DNA of 64,000 nt, taken from NCBI RefSeq assembly GCF_028416575.1, contig NZ_JAMQKB010000001.1, positions 515,649 through 579,648 of the forward strand, written 5' to 3'. This document shows positions 8,577 through 17,668 of this stretch, one piece after another. Within the stretch, counting starts at the first letter, position 1. Every line of letters begins with the position of its first letter. The notes under the pieces are model-generated. The model was not told where the DNA came from. It made no database searches and was given only the letters and a program-made list of their open reading frames with translations. Origin of the DNA: Terrihalobacillus insolitus. GTDB lineage: Bacteria > Bacillota > Bacilli > Bacillales > Amphibacillaceae. The position numbers and the translations under genes are program-made.

Positions 8577-9431
8577 TTATTCGTTGCTATAGATTTCAAT
8601 TTCTACTGCTCCAGTATTTCCACCACTACTGTCCACTACTTCAAAACGAAGTCCATCTGCTTCTACAGGCGTATCAAATTCAAAATATTGGATCTGATCT
8701 GGCCCGTTTAATGTATAGGTACCAACCTCTTTACCGTCTAGTGTTGCTACCTTGATTTGTTTGATCTCAGCACTATTTTCCATTGTTCGGGTCCAAAATC
8801 CAATAGTATTTATGCGATACGATTGATTAAAGCCCACCTCTATCCACGCTTCATTTCCATCTCCAGCAGATGACCATTCAGAGGATGGATCCCCGTCTAT
8901 CGCTTTTTCTGCTCCCCACGTTTGATCATTAGAAGCTCCACCAAAATTAGAGCTAACCCCTAACACTTGTCCTCCGTTAGCAAGTAGTGCAATATTTTGG
9001 CCATCTGGCTCCATGCCCTGCATATTGTCAGTTTCTACATTTTCGTTTTTAGCCGTGTTAAAGGTTGCTACCTTACTTTGTGATGGCTCACCATTACTGT
9101 TTGTAAAATTAATTTTGTACGTATATTGCGTGTTTTGTTCTAATCCCTCCACTACATTATAATGCTCTTTATGGGGCCCCTCTGGCATACTTTCAACGGC
9201 GACTCGATCAAACTGCCCTTCCTCAGTCCCTATTAACACTTGGCAAAATTCTGGTTGTTCCGTTGTAAAGCTTACTATCGTCTTATTGTCTTGATTCGTA
9301 AACTCTATTCCTTCTGTATCTAACACACGAATTTCAGAAGGTGAACGTGACTCAACCTTTATAGAACCAATGTAATAGCCACTAATAAGTATTACTATAC
9401 CTAGTAACGCAAAGATAGCCGATTTCTTCAT
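8577..9431 (-). CDS. Membrane-anchored protein with fibronectin-III-like and discoidin (F5/8 type C) domains
   Basis: A 284-residue protein with one N-terminal membrane helix (about residues 2-22). A beta-rich region resembling a fibronectin/purple-phosphatase N domain follows (about 45-130). A C-terminal F5/8 type C discoidin domain (about 155-284) is recognised by the ASSNFGG-like entry, the AIDGDPSSEWSS motif and the final FEVVDSSG...VEIEIY strands. The domain usually binds carbohydrate or surface ligands, so an outer cell-surface role is likely. The ATG at 9431 has GAGGAG eight bases upstream. It lies upstream of ccdA on the same strand, separated by the MITE-like repeat. Confidence 0.75.
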   Translation of the reverse strand: MKKSAIFALLGIVILISGYYIGSIKVESRSPSEIRVLDTEGIEFTNQDNKTIVSFTTEQPEFCQVLIGTEEGQFDRVAVESMPEGPHKEHYNVVEGLEQNTQYTYKINFTNSNGEPSQSKVATFNTAKNENVETDNMQGMEPDGQNIALLANGGQVLGVSSNFGGASNDQTWGAEKAIDGDPSSEWSSAGDGNEAWIEVGFNQSYRINTIGFWTRTMENSAEIKQIKVATLDGKEVGTYTLNGPDQIQYFEFDTPVEADGLRFEVVDSSGGNTGAVEIEIYSNE

Positions 9432-9656
9432 CAGAATCACTCCTCTTATATTTTCCTCTTTTATCCTACCTCATAAATGTGAAAAAACTGTGTACTTCGG
9501 CTTTTTAAAATAAAGTTCCTATAACTTTAAAATCCGTAGCGGATACAAAGTCTTTGTTGCTGCTTGTCATTTAAGGTGTTCTTCTTACAAACACCATCCT
9601 GATCTTTTAAGCATCAAAATTTATACTTTTTTGTGAACAGGGGTAGACATTCTTAG

Positions 9657-9671
9657 TGATAATGATTATCA
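9657..9671. promoter_or_regulatory. Fur box
   Basis: TGATAAT-G-ATTATCA is an exact 7-1-7 Fur inverted repeat, 54 bases before the siderophore-binding lipoprotein start. Iron-dependent repression of the uptake genes follows from established Fur biology. Confidence 0.9.
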
Positions 9672-9724
9672 TTGTTAGATAGAAATGCAATCATACATAT
9701 ACAAAAAGTATAGGAGGCTAACAC

Positions 9725-10681
9725 ATGCACAAAAAGATTACATTTTTATTCATATTGCTGATTGCCATCATTGGATTGGCTGGCTGTGGAACTGTTGGTG
9801 ACGAGAAGGAAAAAGCAACAGGTGATGAACAAGAGTCAACCAGCTCGGAGACGATTACAGTAGAGCACGAGTTAGACGAGACAGAAGTACCTAAAAATCC
9901 AAAGAAAATTGTTGCATTGGAATTTTCATATGTTGACGCGCTAGCAGCGTTAGGCATTTCACCAGTAGGCATTGCTGATGATAATGATCCATCTCGAATC
10001 ATTAAGCCGATCCAAGAAAAAATTGGTGATTATACTTCTGTTGGGACAAGAAAACAGCCAAGCTTGGAGATTATTAGTTCACTAAAACCTGATCTAATCA
10101 TTGCGGACTTACAACGTCACAAAGACATTTATGAGCAGCTGTCCGATATTGCACCAACCATTGTCCTAAATTCCTTAGCTGCTGACTACGACCAAATACT
10201 TGCTGACTTTGAAAAAATTTCTGTTGCGGTTGGTAAAGAGGAAGAAGGCAAGGAAATATTGACTCAGCATAAACAGAGAATTGAGGAAATTAAAACACAG
10301 GTTCCTGAGAATGAGGATCGGATTGTGCTCCCAGGTGTTGTAACACCAGATGGTTTCTTTGCACATAACATGGATTCTTACACTGGTTCATTACTGGAAT
10401 CCATTGGTTTAAAAAATGCAATCCAGGATGGCAGTGACCGGTATAATAAAATTAATTTAGAGCAAGTCGTCGAGTTTAACCCAGATGTTTTATTCTTAAT
10501 GCAAGCAGGCGACAAAACAATTATTGATGAGTGGGCTAAAAGTCCATTATGGAAAGACGTAAGTGCCGTAAAAAATGATAACTTGTATACGGTTGATAGG
10601 AACACGTGGTCACGGTTCCGTGGGTTAATCTCTTCAGAAGCAATTCTAGAGGAAGCTGTTAGTCAGTTGTATGGCGATTGA
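9725..10681 (+). CDS. Iron(III)-siderophore/citrate ABC transporter substrate-binding lipoprotein
   Basis: A 318-residue FecB/YfmC-like binding protein. The signal peptide ends in the lipobox LAGC (Cys 21). The mature part begins with a Ser/Glu-rich linker, then VPKNPKKIVALEF and the TSVGTRKQPSLE segment typical of ferric citrate or schizokinen binders. It traps a ferric complex outside the membrane and hands it to the permease pair encoded next. The Fur box is 54 bases upstream and an AGGAGG site lies near 9713. A hairpin follows the gene, probably so that more binding protein than permease is made. Similarity to B. subtilis YfmC is from memory and not searched. Confidence 0.9.
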   Translation: MHKKITFLFILLIAIIGLAGCGTVGDEKEKATGDEQESTSSETITVEHELDETEVPKNPKKIVALEFSYVDALAALGISPVGIADDNDPSRIIKPIQEKIGDYTSVGTRKQPSLEIISSLKPDLIIADLQRHKDIYEQLSDIAPTIVLNSLAADYDQILADFEKISVAVGKEEEGKEILTQHKQRIEEIKTQVPENEDRIVLPGVVTPDGFFAHNMDSYTGSLLESIGLKNAIQDGSDRYNKINLEQVVEFNPDVLFLMQAGDKTIIDEWAKSPLWKDVSAVKNDNLYTVDRNTWSRFRGLISSEAILEEAVSQLYGD

Positions 10682-10744
10682 TATATCCCGCCTTAACGGG
10701 CAGTAATACCCAACTTCAAGATTTCGAGGAAGTTAACAAGTAAG

Positions 10745-10777
10745 ATAAGTGGGGGAAGAGCGAAAACCCCCACTTAT
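10745..10777 (+). terminator. Intercistronic hairpin between binding protein and permeases
   Basis: An 11-bp stem (ATAAGTGGGGG with CCCCCACTTAT) encloses an 11-nt loop. A second 8-bp hairpin follows at 10805-10827 (GAGTGAGA...TCTCACTC) and ends in a T-rich run. Together they are likely to reduce read-through into the permease genes. Confidence 0.65.
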
Positions 10778-10903
10778 TGAAGTTTCACTTTATGGGCTAT
10801 TATTGAGTGAGAGACATTTTCTCACTCTTTCTTCATTTCTATTGTAAAAACTCTGTTATGACTGTTTGGATATTCAGAACGTATTAAAAGGGGAAAATCA
10901 ATA

Positions 10904-11908
10904 ATGGAAGCCAAAAATGCTAGAACAAAAATAATCTTTTTTACAATCGGAATACTGTTATTATTACTTCTAAGCATATTGGCTAGTCTTCGCATTGGTA
11001 CGGCGTCCATTGATTTTGAAACTATCTTTCTATCGTTTTTTTCGAGTGAAGAAACAAAGGATATGTTGATCATTCAAAATCTGCGAGTACCCCGTACTTT
11101 AATCGCTGTTATCATCGGTGCAAGCCTAGCTATTGCCGGGGCAATTATGCAGGCGATTACCTTAAATCCGCTTGCATCACCGCAAATATTTGGGGTTAAT
11201 GCAGGTGCGTCATTAGTAGTCGTTATCAGCACCGTTTTATTACCAAGCATCTCGCCAAGCTCGCTCGTCTATTTTGCTTTTATTGGTTCCGTCCTTGGAG
11301 GCTCCATTGTATATTATATGGCGTCCACTGGCGGTGGAACCTCGCCGATTAAATTAGCACTGGCGGGGATCACCGTTCATTTGTTTTTATCAGCCATTAT
11401 TGAGGGAATTGTCCTATTCAATGAGGACTCGACGGAGAGTGTTCTCTTTTGGCTTGCTGGAGCAATCGATGCAACAAGTTGGGCTGACGTGAAAACAATC
11501 TGGCCATGGGCAACGGTTGGAATTTTGCTTGCCATTCTATTGGCACGACAACTCACAATCCTCGGGATGGGTGATGATACTGCACAGGGGCTTGGGCAAA
11601 ATGTAACAGCGATCCGCTTATGCTTCAGTCTTCTTGTTGTCATCCTTGCTGGGGCGTCAGTTGCCGTAGCAGGACCAATCGGATTTATCGGCTTAATCAT
11701 CCCCCACATCGTTCGCAAATTGGTTGGTGTTGACTATCGTGTGATCATTCCACTTTCTGGGCTTTTCGGTGCATTGCTGTTGGTAAGTGCCGATGTGTTG
11801 TCACGCTTTATTGCATTCCCAGCTGAATCACCAGTCGGCATTGTTACGGCAATGCTAGGTGCGCCTTATTTCTTGTACTTAGCTCGAAAAGGGGGTAGGG
11901 AAGCATGA
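10904..11908 (+). CDS. FecCD-family iron ABC transporter permease (first)
   Basis: A 334-residue permease of the BtuC/FecCD family with about ten helices. Family landmarks are LRVPRTLIAVIIGASLAIAG near the N-terminus and GPIGFIGLIIPHIVRKLVG near the C-terminus, the latter being the coupling loop that contacts the ATPase. An AAAGGGG site lies ten bases before the ATG. The gene overlaps the next permease by four bases (ATGA). It forms the membrane heterodimer with that protein for the ferric complex captured by the lipoprotein encoded upstream. Confidence 0.93.
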   Translation: MEAKNARTKIIFFTIGILLLLLLSILASLRIGTASIDFETIFLSFFSSEETKDMLIIQNLRVPRTLIAVIIGASLAIAGAIMQAITLNPLASPQIFGVNAGASLVVVISTVLLPSISPSSLVYFAFIGSVLGGSIVYYMASTGGGTSPIKLALAGITVHLFLSAIIEGIVLFNEDSTESVLFWLAGAIDATSWADVKTIWPWATVGILLAILLARQLTILGMGDDTAQGLGQNVTAIRLCFSLLVVILAGASVAVAGPIGFIGLIIPHIVRKLVGVDYRVIIPLSGLFGALLLVSADVLSRFIAFPAESPVGIVTAMLGAPYFLYLARKGGREA

Positions 11909-12900
11909 GTAATAAAAAACGATCATCCCCGAAGGCTAAATTAGTTCTACTTTTCCTATTGACCATCATCGTTGCCATCATTGCAGTTGGTGTTGGAGCA
12001 GTATTTATTAGTCCTGTGGAGCTTTTCCAGTCGTTGGTTGGAAACGGTGATGATGGATCCGTATTTATTATCATGAATTATCGCCTTCCGAGAATTGTCA
12101 TGGCGCTACTTGTTGGAGCTGGATTAGGTGTTTCGGGTGCAATTTTGCAAGGGATTATCCGCAACCCCTTAGCATCTCCAGATGTCATCGGCATTACAAA
12201 GGGCGCTGGGCTTGCTGCTGTCATTGTTGTCTTGCTGTTCCCAAGTGCTCCCATAATTATGCTGCCAATCGCTGCACTAGCAGGCGCTGCAATAATCACC
12301 ATTATTTTATATCTTTTTGCTTATAAAAAGGGGGTAAACTCGTCGACATTAGCATTAGTTGGTATTGCATTAGGGGCTATTTGTCAGGCAGGGATTCAGC
12401 TTTTAATGGTTAAATTCCCTGTACAAATTAACGCAGCCCTTGTTTGGCTTACCGGCAGTGTTTGGGGAAAAAGCTGGAATGATGTCGTGCTCTTACTACC
12501 ATGGATTGTTATCTTGGTGCCATTTAGTATCTTGTTAGCCAAAAGACTGGACGTTCTTAATTTGGGGGATGATGTGGCCGAGGGACTTGGCGAACCAACC
12601 GAACGTACGCGTGTTATTTTACTGGCAGTGGCAGTCGCACTTGCCGGTTCATCTGTAGCAGTTGTTGGTTCACTCGGATTCCTTGGTTTGATTGCACCAC
12701 ATATCGCACGACAGCTTGTTGGCAACAAGAACCAATTGTTATTGCCAACCTCTGCTGTGATGGGGATGTTGTTGCTTTTGCTAGCAGACGCACTAGGCCG
12801 AGGAGTCGCCCCACCTGTTGAAATTCCTGCTGGGATTTTCACCGCAGTATTAGGTGCACCGTATTTTTTATATCTATTGAAAAAGCTAAAAGCTAAATGA
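11905..12900 (+). CDS. FecCD-family iron ABC transporter permease (second)
   Basis: A 331-residue BtuC/FecCD permease, partner of the preceding one. Landmarks are YRLPRIVMALLVGAGLGVSG and GSLGFLGLIAPHIARQLVG. It is translationally coupled through the ATGA overlap. No ATP-binding protein follows; the next sequence is a hairpin and gene remnants. The ATPase must therefore come from another locus, as is known for several Bacillus siderophore systems that share one ATPase. Confidence 0.93.
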   Translation: MSNKKRSSPKAKLVLLFLLTIIVAIIAVGVGAVFISPVELFQSLVGNGDDGSVFIIMNYRLPRIVMALLVGAGLGVSGAILQGIIRNPLASPDVIGITKGAGLAAVIVVLLFPSAPIIMLPIAALAGAAIITIILYLFAYKKGVNSSTLALVGIALGAICQAGIQLLMVKFPVQINAALVWLTGSVWGKSWNDVVLLLPWIVILVPFSILLAKRLDVLNLGDDVAEGLGEPTERTRVILLAVAVALAGSSVAVVGSLGFLGLIAPHIARQLVGNKNQLLLPTSAVMGMLLLLLADALGRGVAPPVEIPAGIFTAVLGAPYFLYLLKKLKAK

Positions 12901-12908
12901 TAATTAAC

Positions 12909-12946
12909 TGGGACACAGTGCCGTGCCGTCCCGTCCACGTGTCCCA
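12909..12946 (+). terminator. Hairpin after the iron-uptake operon
   Basis: TGGGACAC (12909-12916) pairs with GTGTCCCA (12939-12946) around a 22-nt GC-rich loop, just after the second permease. There is no strong T run, so it may be a 3' stabiliser or an intergenic repeat instead of a classic terminator. Confidence 0.45.
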
Positions 12947-13001
12947 ACTTAACTCTGCTGCATCCAAATAGATAAGGAATCCAATGTTTTAAAAGATGGT
13001 C

Positions 13002-13192
13002 TTAACAGCTGTGCTTTGATTTCTTTTTCTTTTTTTCTGGTGCTACTAAGTAAAAATTCACGTCATCTCCAATCGAAAGTGACAAGTCGTTTAACCGCAA
13101 AATACTAGAATAGATCGATGTACTCTTTTCGACTTCAAAACCACTCACAATATTGTTTGCTTGTGAAGATTCTTGTGGCTGAAAAAATTACT
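13002..13192 (-). pseudogene. Unrecognised C-terminal gene fragment
   Basis: The minus strand is open for about 62 codons and ends at TAA (13002-13004). The product has protein-like composition (for example VSGFEVEKSTSIYSSILRLN, then a Lys-rich tail), but the frame closes upstream at a stop and no start or ribosome binding site is present. A MITE-type end (13259-13279) lies just upstream, so a rearrangement may have removed the N-terminal part. I do not recognise the family. Confidence 0.35.
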
Positions 13193-13258
13193 TTTTATAC
13201 TAAACTAATGACTTTAAATCCTGTTTTCATTCATTGTGGCGGCTGATAAAGCCATGGT

Positions 13259-13279
13259 GGTTTTGAACAACCTCTTATA
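13259..13279. repeat. Solo end of the TGTTCAAAA repeat family
   Basis: GTTTTGAACAACCTCTTATA here repeats the right end of the element at 8172-8404 almost exactly. No matching opposite end was found nearby, so this is a solo or related element end. Confidence 0.5.
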
Positions 13280-13321
13280 ACTGTTACAATCGAACCAGCT
13301 TGTTAACTGCATAAGAAGTCC

Positions 13322-13659
13322 TCATTGGCGTGGTGCAAATAGCATTACTGAAACACCAATTAAACAGATCCCTGCGCCTATCCAATCATATAAATCGGGT
13401 GTTTTTTTTATCAATGCCCCATCCCCATAGAACAGATAGAACAATAAACACACCGCCGTATGCTGCATAAACTCTACCGAACGAAGGAAAGGTTTGAAAT
13501 GTAGCAATTACACCATAAAGAACTAAGGCAAGTCCTCCACCGATTCCCCCAATAGTATGGTTTACCTTCTCTTAACCACAACCATATTAAATATCCACCA
13601 CCAATTTCAGCTAATCCAGCAAGTATGAATAAAATGATTGCATAAATAATTGAAACCAC
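13322..13659 (-). pseudogene. UPF0060 (YnfA/YfjF-like) small membrane protein, two frameshifts
   Basis: Three consecutive frames together spell a complete UPF0060 protein of about 110 residues with four helices. The first frame begins [20 protein letters not shown]. The middle frame carries [20 protein letters not shown] and YAAYGGVF. The last frame ends DWIGAGICLIGVSVMLFAPR. The frame changes at a run of five G (near 13545) and at a run of eight A (near 13405). In each case one base fewer restores the frame. Either two homopolymer slippage mutations killed the gene, or both are sequencing errors. Confidence 0.8.
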
Positions 13660-13733
13660 ATCCTTAAACTTCCTAGCCTATTACCGATTACTTATTCTAT
13701 TATCCTGCATCGCTTGTTATAATGGAATTCCTT

Positions 13734-15335
13734 TTATCTTCCCATATCCCGTCTGTTATATCCAATAAAACCAACGACTGTTACTGCGGCTGCAATACTA
13801 ATTAACATAATAATCGGCATCCATGTCATATCCTCTAATGGAATCTGTGGAATATGTCCAAATGGAGAAAGCTTACCAATCCACTCTGAGAACTGAAATA
13901 AACCACCCATGTATAGTACGATGAAGGAATAAACTACATATAACCATATGAAACTAGTTATTCTTGGTCTATATCCAATCAACAGAACGGCTACGCCAAT
14001 CATAACAAGCATTGCTGGATAATAAATTAACCCCATTCCATAAACGGTTCCAAGACTATAAGGCTCTTCCATAACGGATACACTCGCCGTCCATAGTCCA
14101 ATAGCAGCAAGAGAGAGCATAACAAATCCGTTGATAACAGAAATGATGAGGAAACTTCCCATAAGTCGTGTGCGAGAAACAGCTCTCCCTAGCAAATGTT
14201 CTGAACGTCCCTTTTTTTCTTCACCATACAATTTATTCATTGCCATCACCGCTGGAACCGTCGCCAATATTGCCATAACCATCATAATCATAGATACAAA
14301 TTGCATAGTAACTGAATAACCTTCCTTAGCTGTGAACAACTGCTTCATCATGTCATTCCCTGCAAAAAAGGAATCCAAATCTCCTAAAACAGATCCGTAT
14401 GATGCACCTATTGCAAACATTCCAATTGCCCAAGATATCATTCCCGTTCGCTGTAGTCTAAATTCTAAACCAATTGGGTTTTGCAAAATAACGGATGCAC
14501 TTTTTCTACCAGGTCTTGAAGGTAATATACCAGCCTCTAAATCTCTAATCGCATGTAAATAGTTGGCAATGATAAACAGAATAATAGAGACACCGATCAA
14601 TCCTACAATTGGCCACCAATTATTCTCATCGTAGACCCCGGTTTTCGTCACCCAACCTAGTGGGGAAATCCAACTTAGTACTTCATTGCTTATGTCCCCA
14701 ATCCCCCGTACAATGTAGACAATTAGAAGAACTGTAATAGAAAAGCCCGTCACCCCACGAGAACTTTCAAAAAGCTGGCCAAAAACTGCTGTTATACCTA
14801 CAAAGAAAATACCAGTTGCCCCTAAAGATGCTCCATATAATAAGGAACCTTCTATATTCATGCTTTCTATGTTAAGTGTATATAATCCTAGTCCAACTAA
14901 GAATGCAAGAAGGATATTTGTAGAGGCATTAACAAGTAACACTGCATTTAAAGTGGATATTCGTCTGACTGGCAAGGAACGAATCATTTCAACGCGACCA
15001 TTTTCTTCATCCCCACGCGTATGGCGTGTTACAAGTAAAACACTCATTAATCCAACGACAACAGCTGTTAAAAGTAACATCTGGTGCGCGGTCATGACAC
15101 CAAGGTTATAGTTACTTAAATCAGCTGGCCCTACCATAGCAATCATTGCAGGATTTTCCATTGTTTGTGCCATGACGTCTCTTTGCTCTTGTGAACCATA
15201 TAATTCCTTAAATGCTATAGGTACCATAAATGTAAAGGAACAGATTCCAATTACCCATAAAGGAATACGAATTCGATCACGTCGAATAATTAATCTGGAA
15301 AGGTGTCCAGTCCCTTTGTTAATTGTAAAAGCCAT
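13734..15335 (-). CDS. ABC exporter permease, large polytopic (tetronasin-resistance type)
   Basis: A 533-residue membrane subunit with two six-helix halves. The second half starts near residue 295 (LEFRLQRTGMISWAIGMFAI). This type pairs with a single DrrA-like ATPase and has been linked to polyether or antimicrobial resistance in Gram-positives. The ATG at 15335 is chosen because GGGGGAG lies 6 bases upstream; the frame is open 15 codons further up without a site. It overlaps the ATPase gene by 17 bases, so the two form one transcript. The exported compound is unknown. Confidence 0.85.
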   Translation of the reverse strand: MAFTINKGTGHLSRLIIRRDRIRIPLWVIGICSFTFMVPIAFKELYGSQEQRDVMAQTMENPAMIAMVGPADLSNYNLGVMTAHQMLLLTAVVVGLMSVLLVTRHTRGDEENGRVEMIRSLPVRRISTLNAVLLVNASTNILLAFLVGLGLYTLNIESMNIEGSLLYGASLGATGIFFVGITAVFGQLFESSRGVTGFSITVLLIVYIVRGIGDISNEVLSWISPLGWVTKTGVYDENNWWPIVGLIGVSIILFIIANYLHAIRDLEAGILPSRPGRKSASVILQNPIGLEFRLQRTGMISWAIGMFAIGASYGSVLGDLDSFFAGNDMMKQLFTAKEGYSVTMQFVSMIMMVMAILATVPAVMAMNKLYGEEKKGRSEHLLGRAVSRTRLMGSFLIISVINGFVMLSLAAIGLWTASVSVMEEPYSLGTVYGMGLIYYPAMLVMIGVAVLLIGYRPRITSFIWLYVVYSFIVLYMGGLFQFSEWIGKLSPFGHIPQIPLEDMTWMPIIMLISIAAAVTVVGFIGYNRRDMGR

Positions 15336-16248
15336 TAGGATCTCCCCCTGCTTCTGTCCCCGTTTGCCCTTTTCCCTCATAGTGACGCATGAATAAATCT
15401 TCCAATGTTGGTGGAGTACTCTCTAATTTTACAATTCCAAATTGACTTACACGTTTCATTACCGCACCCAATTCTTCCATATCCACTTGAAAAGACAGTG
15501 CCCTACCCTTCTCTTCCATGTCATGAATCCCTTTTAATTCATGCAAGTGAGTAATTGGCTCTTTTGTTTCCACTAGCAAATTCGTGCGTGTCAAATGACG
15601 CAGCTCTTCTAATGTACCCGTTTCAATGATTTTTCCTTGACGAATAATTCCAACTCGGTCACATAACTTCTCTACCTCAGATAAAATATGACTGGATAAT
15701 AACACACTTTTTCCAGCTCGTTTTGCTTCCATCACACATTGTTGGAAAACCTGTTCCATTAACGGATCAAGACCGGATGTTGGTTCATCGAGTATATAAA
15801 GGTCTGCATCTAATGAAAAAGCAGCAACAAGTGCAACCTTTTGCCGATTTCCCTTTGAATAAGCACCACATTTTTTCGATGGATCTAAATCAAATTTCTT
15901 AAGCAATTCTTCACGTCTACTTTTTTTATTTCCACCACGCAACTTTACAAATAAATCAATTACTTCGCCCCCAGTTAAATTAGGCCATAAATTAACATCT
16001 CCTGGGACATAGGCAATGCGCTTATGAATCTCAACTGCTTCTGACCAAGCATCCTTGCCGAAAATTTTCGCCTCGCCTTCCGTTGCCTTCAAAATACCAA
16101 GCAGTACACGAATAGTTGTTGACTTTCCAGCACCGTTAGGCCCAATAAAACCAAAAACTTCTCCTTCATTCACTTCCATATTAACCCCATTTAACGCCGT
16201 AACCTTGCCAAAACTTTTTGCTAAATTATTAACTTGTAATACACTCAT
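15319..16248 (-). CDS. ABC transporter ATP-binding protein (DrrA/CcmA type)
   Basis: A 309-residue ATPase with Walker A GPNGAGKST (residues 36-44), signature YSKGNRQKV (about 137-145), Walker B LYILDEPTSGLDP and switch His SSHILSEVE. The roughly 90-residue C-terminal extension, with a ligand/DUF4162-like tail (FGIVKLESTPPTLEDLFM), is typical of drug and lantibiotic exporters. The first gene of a two-gene operon with the overlapping permease. No dedicated regulator is adjacent; the next genes upstream belong to the GntR/DUF1648 unit. Confidence 0.92.
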   Translation of the reverse strand: MSVLQVNNLAKSFGKVTALNGVNMEVNEGEVFGFIGPNGAGKSTTIRVLLGILKATEGEAKIFGKDAWSEAVEIHKRIAYVPGDVNLWPNLTGGEVIDLFVKLRGGNKKSRREELLKKFDLDPSKKCGAYSKGNRQKVALVAAFSLDADLYILDEPTSGLDPLMEQVFQQCVMEAKRAGKSVLLSSHILSEVEKLCDRVGIIRQGKIIETGTLEELRHLTRTNLLVETKEPITHLHELKGIHDMEEKGRALSFQVDMEELGAVMKRVSQFGIVKLESTPPTLEDLFMRHYEGKGQTGTEAGGDPNGFYN

Positions 16249-16442
16249 CTAATCCCCTTCTTCCACATAGAAAGATATTTTAAGTATCTCGATATAACCA
16301 TCTAGCTCGAATAATGTTTCCTCAAAATTGATTTGATCCGTGCTAAGCCCTTCAATTTTCGCCTGTTGCCTGTAAAAAAACCCTCTATTGCACACCTACC
16401 TTTTATGTTGTGACAACAATGGAACTGCCCCAAATTGCATTA

Positions 16443-16573
16443 AAGCGAACTCGTTTCAGCAAGCTGAAACATCGGTGAATCAGATGGAGTCTCGACTCCA
16501 CCTGATTGGAAATTCCCACCTACGCTTCGCTTAGAGGTGGGGGTCTAAAACCCTAAAACCATTTAAAGATTAA
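16443..16573 (+). repeat. Three-hairpin interspersed repeat, copy B
   Basis: This copy is almost identical to copy A (1077-1207) but lies on the plus strand. Its right-hand tail runs into the 3' end of the converging DUF1648 gene. The last six codons of that gene (LIFKWF) and its stop are element sequence. This points to insertion at, or recombination into, the gene end. Confidence 0.8.
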
Positions 16574-17668
16574 GAATGACAAAATAAGGATTATCGCAAT
16601 AGGGAAGAGGATTACAAAATAGCCAATCGGATTTGCGAGGTTCAGTGTCCAACCAATACCAAACCTTTTTTCGACAAAAATGGAAGGGTCATTAGGGTTA
16701 AAGTAAAATAGCCCCCCTTTCCAATAGCTATCCTCATCAACACTTTCTATTTTGCTTGACTCACCAGTTGCAAGCTTTCCTTCAAGGTCTGAATCCACCC
16801 TGCCAACCTTCACAGCCAACCAAAGCGCTCCAACTAATACGACGAGTAAAAAAACAAATGGAAGAAGAAGCAAAAATGAGTCACTAAAGAGTTGTTCGTA
16901 AAGCAAGTTTAATTGTAAACCAGCAAACAATAATGTCATGATAATGTTTGTCACAAATAAGAACCAGCTCGAATATTTTCGCAAACGTAATTGGCGTAAC
17001 TTGGATGACGTCACATTACCTGCATTAATTTTAATTCCAGAGTGTTTCGTAAAAAAATTAATACCAAAAAACATCAACTGTAATACGAATAATACAATTG
17101 GTAAGTTTAACACGGACATCCAACTTTTATCAGTGAAAGCATCCGGCTTTCCATCAGGTCCCCAATGGGTAGGAATTTGGTTTGGTAATTGCTCGAATAA
17201 GTTGACTGTCAAAATAATGAGAGTGACTGTAATAATCATAGGAATAAAATGAACAAATGAAGCGAGCATTTCATCCTTAGACCGAGCATCCAAGTCTGCA
17301 TAATGTACCTGTTTTATTCCACTATACCACTCGTGTACCTTTTTAAGCTTTGTTATTTTATAATGAAAATAAAAATAGAGTGATAGACCGCTGAATAGGA
17401 CAAAAAACGGAAATAGGCTACCTACTAGGACAAGCTTTGTTTCATCTAGTATAGTACTTAAAACAATTAATCCAATAATGACAGCTAATGCAACAACGGT
17501 GGTCACAAATGCATACCACTTTTTATACTTCAAAACCTTAGGGTTCCGAGTTTGTTCATATGGAATGGTAACTCCAAAAGCTACTGTTCGCTTCACCAAA
17601 AAAGGGATAGCAATCTGAATCAAACTAACAAACAATACTGTACTTAAAAAAATAGCAAGTTCCACCAT
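16553..17668 (-). CDS. DUF1648-domain membrane protein
   Basis: A 371-residue protein with about eight helices. The DUF1648 signature LPNQIPTHWGPDGKPD (about residues 165-180) and a DUF5808-like C-terminal part (YWKGGLFYFNPNDPSIFVEK) are both present. The biochemical role is not known; family members often sit beside a YtrA-type GntR regulator, as here, and some SdpI-like relatives give immunity to toxic peptides. The start codon overlaps the GntR stop (TAATG) with GAGGAGG upstream. The C-terminal six residues come from the three-hairpin repeat, so the original tail may have been replaced. Confidence 0.82.
   Translation of the reverse strand: MVELAIFLSTVLFVSLIQIAIPFLVKRTVAFGVTIPYEQTRNPKVLKYKKWYAFVTTVVALAVIIGLIVLSTILDETKLVLVGSLFPFFVLFSGLSLYFYFHYKITKLKKVHEWYSGIKQVHYADLDARSKDEMLASFVHFIPMIITVTLIILTVNLFEQLPNQIPTHWGPDGKPDAFTDKSWMSVLNLPIVLFVLQLMFFGINFFTKHSGIKINAGNVTSSKLRQLRLRKYSSWFLFVTNIIMTLLFAGLQLNLLYEQLFSDSFLLLLPFVFLLVVLVGALWLAVKVGRVDSDLEGKLATGESSKIESVDEDSYWKGGLFYFNPNDPSIFVEKRFGIGWTLNLANPIGYFVILFPIAIILILSFLIFKWF

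Noticed and set aside
9718..10002. Frame antisense to the siderophore-binding lipoprotein
   Set aside because: Low-complexity Ser/Asn translation, a shadow of the real gene with its lipobox and Fur box.
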